A stretch of 5,252 nucleotides of DNA, from contig JAUWDC010000123.1 of assembly GCA_030608985.1 (NCBI GenBank), positions 1 through 5,252 of the forward strand, written 5' to 3'. A program made the position numbers and the translations under genes. A model generated the notes under the pieces. That model searched no databases and was not told where the DNA came from. It saw nothing but the letters and a program-made list of their open reading frames with translations. This DNA comes from Desulfobia sp. Its GTDB lineage: Bacteria > Desulfobacterota > Desulfobulbia > Desulfobulbales > SURF-16. Shown here one piece after another: positions 1 to 5,119 of this stretch (its first letter is position 1; each line of letters starts with the position of its first letter).

Positions 1-344
1 TTATTCACCCTGAGAGCCGCCATGAAGCAGTTCAACAGGCTGATTTGTATGGTTCCACTGAGGCAATTATAAGTGCTGTGAAAAAATCTTCTCCAGGGTC
101 CATATGGTCCATTGGTACAGAGGTCAACCTGGTGAATCGCCTCAAAGAACAGCATCCGGATAAAACCATCCATCTGCTGGCAGATACATCATGCGAATGC
201 GATACCATGGCTTGCATTACACCCGCAGCGCTCCTCCAGGTCCTTGAAAATCTTGCAGTAGGAAGGCGGGATAATCAGATTACGGTGGAGGAACCGATCG
301 CTGGCAAAGCGAAGTTTGCGCTAGATCGGATGCTGGAGATTTAA
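1..344 (+). CDS. nadA: Quinolinate synthase, C-terminal part (5' end outside window)
   Basis: This enzyme condenses iminoaspartate with dihydroxyacetone phosphate to give quinolinate in de novo NAD synthesis; it is a cytoplasmic [4Fe-4S] enzyme. The first full codon is at 3 and the stop is TAA at 342-344, leaving 113 residues of a protein family usually 300-350 long. Visible family features, in order, are HPE (codons 6-14, substrate-binding His and Glu in the family), the GST motif (codons 51-59), a GTE stretch near 115-123 followed by NLVNRLKEQHPDK, and a C-E-C-D-T-M-A-C stretch with cysteines at 192-194, 198-200 and 213-215. The Cys of CDTM aligns with the Cys of the usual CPNM motif, the third cluster ligand. 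The usual HPEC reads HPES here; that Cys is not, to my knowledge, a cluster ligand. The gene ends with the typical A-L-D-R-M-L tail. The downstream gap and a new promoter suggest that it is not co-transcribed with glmS. Confidence 0.93.
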   Translation, partial: IHPESRHEAVQQADLYGSTEAIISAVKKSSPGSIWSIGTEVNLVNRLKEQHPDKTIHLLADTSCECDTMACITPAALLQVLENLAVGRRDNQITVEEPIAGKAKFALDRMLEI

Positions 345-395
345 TCCCAGACAGGATGATATTAAAAAATCGTAATCGAGCTATAGAAAAATAAA

Positions 396-424
396 TTCAC
401 TTCCCAAAGAATAATCTTTATAAT
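396..424 (+). promoter_or_regulatory. Candidate sigma70-type promoter for glmS
   Basis: A perfect -10 hexamer TATAAT (419-424) lies 17 bp after TTCACT (396-401), which matches 4 of 6 bases of the TTGACA -35 consensus. Transcription would start near 430-432 and leave a leader of about 130 nt before the glmS ATG at 560. The 215-bp gap is AT-rich, so chance -10 matches are expected. The optimal spacing and the position between two unrelated genes support the call. No strong hairpin with a T-run was found after nadA. Confidence 0.5.
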
Positions 425-471
425 ATGTGTTAATTGATGCGTCGTAAAACTCCGATCTACAGTGTCTCGCT

Positions 472-481
472 TACATATGTA
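472..481. promoter_or_regulatory. 10-bp palindrome TACATATGTA in the glmS leader
   Basis: TACATATGTA is a perfect palindrome lying about 80 bp upstream of the glmS start and about 40 bp downstream of the predicted transcription start. It could be a dimeric regulator site, but it is all but two bases A/T, and such palindromes arise by chance in AT-rich DNA. No second copy was seen in the window. Confidence 0.2.
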
Positions 482-559
482 TCAAAATTTCAACATGCAA
501 GCAAGCGGTCATATTGATGAGTCAAGATTAAGAAAATAATTTAATAGTTAGGGAGAAAT

Positions 560-2398
560 ATGTGCGGTATCGTTGGATATATAGGTAACAGGAAGGTAGT
601 GCCAATTATACTTGAAGGTCTGAAAAGGCTTGAGTATCGCGGCTACGATTCAGCCGGGCTTGTATACCTTCAGGATGGCACTTTGCAAAAGTATCGTTGT
701 GAAGGTAAGCTGGCAAATCTCGAAGAGATGATGGATGCGGTGGTCACAGAGAGCAGGACTGGTCTTGGTCATACCCGTTGGGCAACTCATGGAGCGCCTT
801 CCGAGGCAAATGCTCATCCCCATAGTGATTGCAGCGGTAATCTTGTTCTTGTCCACAACGGGATTATTGAGAATTATCAGAGTCTGCGAGAAAGTCTGAT
901 CTCGAAAGGCCATATCTTTACTTCTGAAACAGACACTGAAGTGATGGCCCATCTTATCGAGGAATATCTTGTTGATGACCTGGTTGTAGCCGTGCGGCAG
1001 GCCGTTCAGCAAGTGGAAGGCTCTTACGCCTTAGGAGTGATGTGGAGTGGGCAGCCTGACAGGCTTATTGCGGCAAGGAACCAGAGTCCTCTTGTTCTTG
1101 GTGTAAAAGATTCCAGCGGCTGTTTCATGGCCTCTGACATTCCAGCACTATTGCCGTATACGAGGAACGTTATATTTCTGGATGATAATGAACTGGCCGT
1201 TCTCAAGGCAGACTCTTGGCAGGTAATGTCAATAGAAAATGGACAGCAAGTTGACAAAGAGGTCCAGAAAATTGAGTGGAATGCCGGTATGGCAGAAAAG
1301 GCTGGATTTCGGCATTTTATGCTAAAGGAAATTTTTGAACAGCCCCAGGCAATTCTCAATACATTCCGCGGCCGTCTTGAGCCAGAGACTGGCATGGTCC
1401 AGCTTCCGGAGATTGAACTTAGCACGGAAGAACTTCAGGAAATACGCCGTATATCTCTTGTTGCCTGTGGAACATCATGGCATGCTGCTCTGGTTGCTAA
1501 ATATTGGCTGGAGAAATGGGTTGGCATTCCCGTTGAAGTTGATATCGCTTCCGAATTCAGATACCGGCGCCTTCTCTTGGGGCCGGATGTAATGGTTATC
1601 CCTATTTCACAGTCTGGTGAAACAGCTGACACCCTTGCCGGCCTCCGTCTTGCCAAAGAACTTGGCGCCAAGGTTATATCCATATGCAATGTGGTGGGAA
1701 GTACAATCACCAGGGAATCCCATGGTACTATCTACACCCACGCAGGCCCTGAAATAGGTGTGGCATCAACCAAGGCTTTCACTAGTCAGTTGACAGCCCT
1801 CTTTCTTTTGACCCTGTATCTAGGGCAGGTTCGTAAAACTATTTCAGACGATCTGTCTAAAGTGCTTGGCCACGCCCTCATAGAATTGCCCGAGGTTGTC
1901 GAGAAACAGCTTTCCCTTCTTCAGGAGACTGTGAGTGAGATAGCCGAAGAGTTTTCCCGGAGCCGAGATTTCCTCTATCTTGGTCGCGGGGCCAATTTCC
2001 CGATAGCCTTGGAAGGAGCCCTGAAGCTCAAGGAAATATCATACATCCATGCCGAAGGGTATGCGGCCGGTGAGTTGAAACACGGCCCCATTGCCCTTGT
2101 TGATAGAGATATGCCGGTCCTGGCTTTAGCTCCCCCAAATGATGTCTATGCCAAGCTGATTTCCAATGTGGAGGAGGTCAAGGCTCGCCATGGCAGGATA
2201 ATCCTGATCGGAAGTGAATCTGATGCCCGACTCCATGATATCAGTGACTATGTGATAACCCTACCGGATATTCACGAAGAACTCTGTCCCATACTTTACT
2301 CAATCCCTCTGCAGCTCTTGTCTTACCAGATCGCAAATCTCCGCGGTTGTGATGTCGACCAGCCGAGAAATCTGGCGAAGAGTGTGACTGTTGAATAA
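560..2398 (+). CDS. glmS: Glutamine--fructose-6-phosphate aminotransferase (isomerizing)
   Basis: GlmS converts fructose-6-phosphate and glutamine to glucosamine-6-phosphate and glutamate, the first step to UDP-GlcNAc for peptidoglycan, LPS and other amino-sugar glycans. It acts in the cytoplasm as a dimer. At 612 aa it is close to the 609 aa of the E. coli enzyme. Residues 2 to about 220 form the class II glutamine amidotransferase domain: Cys2 is the nucleophile after Met removal, with RWATHG at 73-78, HNG at 99-101 and Asp125 in SETDTEV. Two SIS sugar-isomerase domains follow, at about 290-425 and 460-600. They show CGTS (303-306), SQSGET (350-355) and STK (403-405) for phosphosugar binding. 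Lys489, Glu492, His508 and Lys607 match E. coli K485, E488, H504 and K603 with a constant offset of 4, so the protein looks fully active. The C-terminus PRNLAKSVTVE is intact. The start is fixed by the required Met-Cys and by an AGGGAG Shine-Dalgarno at 550-555. No glmS ribozyme was recognised in the leader, as expected for a Gram-negative. Confidence 0.98.
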   Translation: MCGIVGYIGNRKVVPIILEGLKRLEYRGYDSAGLVYLQDGTLQKYRCEGKLANLEEMMDAVVTESRTGLGHTRWATHGAPSEANAHPHSDCSGNLVLVHNGIIENYQSLRESLISKGHIFTSETDTEVMAHLIEEYLVDDLVVAVRQAVQQVEGSYALGVMWSGQPDRLIAARNQSPLVLGVKDSSGCFMASDIPALLPYTRNVIFLDDNELAVLKADSWQVMSIENGQQVDKEVQKIEWNAGMAEKAGFRHFMLKEIFEQPQAILNTFRGRLEPETGMVQLPEIELSTEELQEIRRISLVACGTSWHAALVAKYWLEKWVGIPVEVDIASEFRYRRLLLGPDVMVIPISQSGETADTLAGLRLAKELGAKVISICNVVGSTITRESHGTIYTHAGPEIGVASTKAFTSQLTALFLLTLYLGQVRKTISDDLSKVLGHALIELPEVVEKQLSLLQETVSEIAEEFSRSRDFLYLGRGANFPIALEGALKLKEISYIHAEGYAAGELKHGPIALVDRDMPVLALAPPNDVYAKLISNVEEVKARHGRIILIGSESDARLHDISDYVITLPDIHEELCPILYSIPLQLLSYQIANLRGCDVDQPRNLAKSVTVE

Positions 2399-2416
2399 TT
2401 TAAGGCCACCCAATCC

Positions 2417-2447
2417 ACTAACCCAGATAAACTGGAAAACATTAAGG
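2417..2447 (+). repeat. Left arm of a ~30-bp inverted repeat flanking the epimerase-dehydrogenase pair
   Basis: The arm starts with ACTAACCCAGATAAACT (2417-2433), whose exact reverse complement is at 5025-5041. The similarity continues inward to GAAAA, then ATTAAGG here and TTAAGG in the other copy. Over the whole arm I count 29 identical positions, one mismatch and one single-base gap. A 17-bp perfect match in a 5.2-kb window is very unlikely by chance. The arm begins 18 bp after the glmS stop. It could be a terminal inverted repeat of a transposable element or a dispersed intergenic repeat; no target-site duplication is obvious outside the arms. Confidence 0.85.
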
Positions 2448-2468
2448 CTTCGGGGATAAGTACCTTAA
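2442..2468 (+). other. Hairpin at the inner edge of the left repeat arm
   Basis: TTAAGGCTT (2442-2450) can pair with AAG (2458-2460) and CCTTAA (2463-2468), giving 9 base pairs, a 7-nt loop CGGGGAT and a 2-nt bulge TA. The outer stem overlaps the last six bases of the repeat arm. No T-run follows, so it is not a standard intrinsic terminator. It may protect the glmS mRNA end or be a structural part of the repeat. Confidence 0.4.
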
Positions 2469-2491
2469 CAGTAGAGGCAAATTGTTTGTTT

Positions 2492-2523
2492 CAAGAGAAT
2501 TTTTAAATTTCTTGTCATTTTTT
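2492..2523 (+). terminator. Possible AT-rich intrinsic terminator after glmS
   Basis: CAAGA (2492-2496) pairs with TCTTG (2510-2514). After a bulged G, the adjacent AAT (2498-2500) pairs with ATT (2507-2509). A run of six T (2518-2523) begins 3 nt after the stem. The stem has only two G-C pairs, so it would be weak. It lies 94 bp past the glmS stop. The rest of the 2399-2646 gap is AT-rich; a TATAAT at 2626-2631 is too close to the next gene's ribosome site to be its main -10, and no confident promoter for the epimerase was found. Confidence 0.35.
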
Positions 2524-2646
2524 ATACGAAAACAAATTCTAAGGTACTAAAAAATATAAAATAATTTTTCTGAGGGTTTGGTGGGTCTCGATGACTCATA
2601 AACTCGCTTATCGGTGGCAAAAAAATATAATAATTGGTGAAACAAT

Positions 2647-3600
2647 ATGAAAATTCTCGTTACCGGCGGTGCCGGCTTCATTGGCTCAAATGTTGTTGAT
2701 GCTTATCTTGAAGCAGGGCATGATGTTGTAATCATGGACAACCTCTTCAGCGGCAAATGGGGAAATATTAATCCCAAAGCCAAGTTTTATTTGATGGATA
2801 TTCGTTCGGCAGAAGTATCTAAGGTCTTTGAAAGAGAACAATTTGATATTGTCAATCATCACGCTGCCCAGATGTCGGTCCCTGCATCGGTGGAGGATCC
2901 TCTTTTTGATGCAGATGTCAATGTCAAAGGGTTTGTTAACCTGCTGGAAGCAGCCAGAGAAAACGATGTGAAAAAAGTGATTTTTATATCCTCCGGTGGA
3001 GCAATATATGGCGAGGCTGAAGAGTTCCCAACCTCGGAGAAATCACCGGCTCTTCCCTTGTCTCCTTATGCCATCACTAAATCTGTTTCTGAACAGTACC
3101 TGGCCTTTTATAAACACCAGTATGATCTTAATTATACAATCCTGAGATACGCCAATGTCTATGGACCCCGCCAGATTCCCCATGGTGAAGCAGGTGTTGT
3201 TGCCGTCTTTATGGATAGACTGTTGGCCGGCAAATCATGCACGGTGTATCATTACGATGATGAGCCCCGTGGCATGACCAGGGATTACTGTTTTGTTGGC
3301 GATATTGTCCAGGCGAACCTTCTCGCAATAGAGAAAGGCAGCGGTCAGGCCTGTAACATTGGTACGTGCAAAGAGACCCATACCGCAGATTTGTTCAACG
3401 CAGTGTTTGACTCCATGAAAGCCGCCAGGCCTGATATCTCCGACGAACTTAAAAAATACAATACTGGGCCCGCTCGACTCGGTGATCTGACCAAAAGCTG
3501 TCTTCTCTGTGGTAAAGCGGAGCAGGAGCTTGGGTTTCAGCCACAATTTTCATTAAAAGACGGTTTGGAAAAAACTGTTACATGGCGACTAACAAAGTAA
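2647..3600 (+). CDS. NAD-dependent epimerase/dehydratase, UDP-glucose 4-epimerase-like
   Basis: This is an extended short-chain dehydrogenase/reductase of 317 aa, the usual length for GalE-like sugar-nucleotide epimerases. These interconvert UDP-glucose/UDP-galactose, or the N-acetyl forms, by transient C4 oxidation with bound NAD. The NAD-binding GGAGFIG is at residues 7-13, with Asp31 at the end of the second strand for the adenosine ribose. The catalytic set is Ser115/Ser116 in SSGGAIYG and Tyr141-x3-Lys145. NVYGPRQ (170-176) and TRDY-x-x-VGD (211-219) are typical of the family. The closest remembered match in style is the bacterial/archaeal GalE group (MKILVTGGAGFIGS, then D-N-L-x-S-G). 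Substrate specificity cannot be read from motifs alone; UDP-GlcNAc 4-epimerase is equally possible given the next gene. Six Cys residues all fall between 198 and 288, and CNIGTCKET replaces the common NIGTGKET. The start has a weak ribosome site, GGTGA at 2636-2640, 6 nt from the ATG. The gene is probably co-transcribed with the dehydrogenase 55 bp downstream. Confidence 0.9.
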   Translation: MKILVTGGAGFIGSNVVDAYLEAGHDVVIMDNLFSGKWGNINPKAKFYLMDIRSAEVSKVFEREQFDIVNHHAAQMSVPASVEDPLFDADVNVKGFVNLLEAARENDVKKVIFISSGGAIYGEAEEFPTSEKSPALPLSPYAITKSVSEQYLAFYKHQYDLNYTILRYANVYGPRQIPHGEAGVVAVFMDRLLAGKSCTVYHYDDEPRGMTRDYCFVGDIVQANLLAIEKGSGQACNIGTCKETHTADLFNAVFDSMKAARPDISDELKKYNTGPARLGDLTKSCLLCGKAEQELGFQPQFSLKDGLEKTVTWRLTK

Positions 3601-3611
3601 AGAACAAATAA

Positions 3612-3627
3612 CTCTGTGCTCTCTGTG
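3612..3627 (+). repeat. Short tandem CTCTGTG pair between epimerase and dehydrogenase
   Basis: CTCTGTG occurs at 3612-3618 and again at 3621-3627, followed by AATTCTATGGTGAA. I recall similar CTCTGTG-n-CTCTGTG-GTGAA strings in intergenic DNA of various bacteria, but that is memory and not a search. It sits in the 55-bp gap before the dehydrogenase, upstream of an AAGGAA ribosome site (3645-3650). No function can be assigned. Confidence 0.35.
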
Positions 3628-3655
3628 AATTCTATGGTGAACAAAAGGAAAAATA

Positions 3656-4978
3656 ATGGCCCCTCTAAGGATTCTGGAAGATAAAATTGACTCAAAAGAG
3701 ATTGTCGTTGGAGTTATAGGTCTGGGGTATGTCGGCCTTCCTTTAAGTTTGGCCTATTTGAAGAAAAATATAAAGGTTATCGGCTTTGATCTTGATCCTG
3801 AAAAAATTCAAATGATTGAATCAGGAGTTAGTTACATAAAGCATATCGCAGCTGAAGAAGTGACCGGTTATGTCAAAACCGGTCACTTTCAAGTTACTGA
3901 TGATTTTTCCAGGCTCAGCAAGCCGGATGCCTTGCTGATTTGTGTTCCCACCCCTCTTTCCAAGAGTAGAGAGCCTGATCTACACTATGTAAAAACAACA
4001 GCAGAATCTATCTCAAAATCGTTGCGGAAGGATCAGATTGTTGTCCTTGAGAGTACCACCTATCCTGGAACGACCGTTGAGGTAGTGCAGCCAATTCTTG
4101 AAAAAAGTGGTTTAGTTGCAGAGCATGATTTTGCCCTGGCTTTTTCCCCTGAACGTGAAGATCCTGGGAATCCTCAATTCGGCACAATTAATATTCCCAA
4201 AGTTGTCGGTGGCATTGATAGCATATCAACAAGATTGGGGGAAAAACTGTATGGAATTGCTTTGGAAAAAATTGTTTCAGTTTCAACAACGCAAGTTGCG
4301 GAGATGACCAAATTGTTGGAAAATATTTTTCGAAGCGTTAACATCGCCTTGGTAAACGAGTTGAAAATTTTGTGTCAACGGATGGGCATTGATATCTGGG
4401 AAGTAATCGAGGCCGCAAGCACTAAACCTTTTGGCTATATGCCCTTTTACCCAGGTCCAGGGCTAGGAGGACACTGTATTCCTATTGATCCCTTTTATTT
4501 AACGTCAAAAGCAAGAGAGTTTGATTTTTCAACCAAGTTTATTGAACTTGCAGGTGAAGTAAATGTTTCAATTCCTTACTATGTTGTGCAAAGAACAATG
4601 GATGCCCTGAATGAACAGGAAAAATCAATAAAAGGATCAAAGATTTTGATTCTGGGAATAGCGTATAAGAAAGATGTCGATGATTCCCGAGAATCTCCTT
4701 CTTTTAAATTAATTGACCTGCTTCAGGATAAAGGGGCCGAGATCTTATATAATGACCCTTTCATTCCCAAGTTGAAACCGGTCCGGAAATATAATTTTGA
4801 AATGCAAAGCATGCCTTTGAATCAGGAAAATCTGGAAGGTGTTGATTGCGTTTTAGTGGCAACGAATCATTCTGCTTATGATTATGACTTTATTTATCAG
4901 CATGCCAAGCTCATTGTGGATACCCGGAATGTATTTTCTAAAGATCAGAAAAAGAGTGCAAAAGTTGTGATGGCATGA
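3656..4978 (+). CDS. Nucleotide-sugar 6-dehydrogenase, UDP-GlcNAc dehydrogenase (WbpA) type
   Basis: A 440-aa member of the UDP-glucose/GDP-mannose dehydrogenase family, which oxidises C6 of a sugar nucleotide to a carboxylate in two NAD-dependent steps, giving a uronic acid for polysaccharide. The N-terminal Rossmann domain has GLGYVG (22-27) and FDLD (44-47). CVPTP (96-100), ESTTYPGTT (132-140) and SPERED (164-169) follow. The central helical domain has Lys219 and Asn223 (TKLLEN). The catalytic Cys274 is in GGHCIPIDP (271-279), preceded by KPFGYMPFYPGPG. The C-terminal domain has GIAYKKDVDDSRESP (334-348), with Arg345 reaching the partner active site in this family. The wording around KPFGYMPFYPGPGLGGHC fits the WbpA/WbpO group acting on UDP-HexNAc better than UDP-glucose dehydrogenase, but the substrate is inferred. 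The start has AAGGAA at 3645-3650, 5 nt from the ATG. Hand-counted sample lines are about 39% GC, against roughly 52-57% in sampled glmS lines. All key residues are intact. Confidence 0.93.
   Translation: MAPLRILEDKIDSKEIVVGVIGLGYVGLPLSLAYLKKNIKVIGFDLDPEKIQMIESGVSYIKHIAAEEVTGYVKTGHFQVTDDFSRLSKPDALLICVPTPLSKSREPDLHYVKTTAESISKSLRKDQIVVLESTTYPGTTVEVVQPILEKSGLVAEHDFALAFSPEREDPGNPQFGTINIPKVVGGIDSISTRLGEKLYGIALEKIVSVSTTQVAEMTKLLENIFRSVNIALVNELKILCQRMGIDIWEVIEAASTKPFGYMPFYPGPGLGGHCIPIDPFYLTSKAREFDFSTKFIELAGEVNVSIPYYVVQRTMDALNEQEKSIKGSKILILGIAYKKDVDDSRESPSFKLIDLLQDKGAEILYNDPFIPKLKPVRKYNFEMQSMPLNQENLEGVDCVLVATNHSAYDYDFIYQHAKLIVDTRNVFSKDQKKSAKVVMA
3858..3888 (+). other. Perfect 12-bp stem-loop inside the dehydrogenase gene
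   Basis: AAGTGACCGGTT (3858-3869) and AACCGGTCACTT (3877-3888) are exact reverse complements around a 7-nt loop, ATGTCAA; G3857 and T3889 could add a wobble pair. It encodes part of E-V-T-G-Y-V-K-T-G-H-F near residues 68-78, between the NAD-binding fold and the CVPTP motif. The two arms share the self-complementary ACCGGT, so a TG...TG repeat in the protein explains part of the symmetry. No T-run follows. Confidence 0.75.
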
Positions 4979-4990
4979 TGGTCTGATCAA

Positions 4991-5022
4991 AAAGTTCCGG
5001 AAACTTTAGTACCTTAATTTTT
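4991..5022 (+). terminator. Weak hairpin and T-run after the dehydrogenase
   Basis: AAAGTT (4991-4996) pairs with AACTTT (5002-5007) around CCGGA, which contains part of the palindrome TTCCGGAA (4995-5002). Five T residues occur at 5018-5022, but 10 nt beyond the stem, further than in a standard intrinsic terminator. The hairpin starts 12 bp after the stop codon. Partial termination before the last gene is possible; the T-run is also part of the right repeat arm. Confidence 0.25.
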
Positions 5023-5041
5023 CTAGTTTATCTGGGTTAGT
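5012..5041 (-). repeat. Right arm of the ~30-bp inverted repeat
   Basis: AGTTTATCTGGGTTAGT (5025-5041) is the exact reverse complement of 2417-2433, and the match extends inward to 5012 with one mismatch and one gap. It lies 33 bp after the dehydrogenase stop. With the left arm it encloses only the epimerase and dehydrogenase genes. The inner edge continues into AGTACCTTA (5009-5017), a 9-mer also found at 2459-2467 and inverted at 2540-2548. Confidence 0.85.
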
Positions 5042-5077
5042 CACTTTAAATACTTGAAATTTTAGACACTTGAAATA
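5042..5077 (+). repeat. Degenerate direct repeats of CACTTGAAATA
   Basis: Three related copies are CACTTTAAATA at 5042, TACTTGAAATT at 5051 and CACTTGAAATA at 5067. The last two share a perfect 9-mer, ACTTGAAAT (5052-5060 and 5068-5076), with a 16-bp start-to-start distance. They begin directly outside the right repeat arm and overlap the candidate promoter for the next gene, so they might be regulator binding sites. Confidence 0.45.
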
Positions 5078-5081
5078 CATT
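5054..5081 (+). promoter_or_regulatory. Candidate promoter for the UDP-glucuronate epimerase-like gene
   Basis: TTGAAA (5054-5059, 5 of 6 to the -35 consensus) and TACATT (5076-5081, 4 of 6 to the -10 consensus) are separated by 16 bp. Transcription would begin near 5088, leaving a leader of about 30 nt with AAGGAAG at 5109-5115 before the ATG. Position and spacing are sensible, but the -10 is weak. Confidence 0.4.
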
Positions 5082-5119
5082 AGGCAGCGGTAACCTCACA
5101 GGATAGAAAAGGAAGTGCA

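Noticed and set aside
345..559. glmS ribozyme or other riboswitch upstream of glmS
   Set aside because: No recognisable AGCGCC core or paired-helix pattern, and the leader is AT-rich with few stable stems.
650..1710. Reverse-strand open frames of 91-133 codons and a forward 85-codon frame within glmS
   Set aside because: They lie wholly within the well-conserved glmS frame, have no recognisable motifs, and are explained as shadows of its codon usage.
2550..2569. AAAAAT...ATTTTT inverted repeat as a bidirectional terminator
   Set aside because: The stem is six A-T pairs only, in very AT-rich DNA, so it is too weak and too likely by chance.
2626..2631. TATAAT just upstream of the epimerase gene as its main promoter
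   Set aside because: No acceptable -35 at 16-18 bp, and transcription would start inside or beside the ribosome site, leaving almost no leader.
3235..3546. 103-codon reverse-strand open frame within the epimerase gene
   Set aside because: It overlaps a conserved gene, has no family motifs and no plausible upstream signals.
2405..5053. Target-site duplication just outside the inverted repeat arms
   Set aside because: The left flank ends in CAATCC and the right flank begins CACTTT; no convincing matching direct repeat was found at any nearby boundary.
5085..5096. AGCGGTAACCTC resembling the ops (RfaH recruitment) element GGCGGTAG upstream of polysaccharide genes
   Set aside because: Only about 8 of 12 positions agree and the G after GGTA is missing. 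It also lies only about 25 bp from a start codon, without the longer JUMPstart context.
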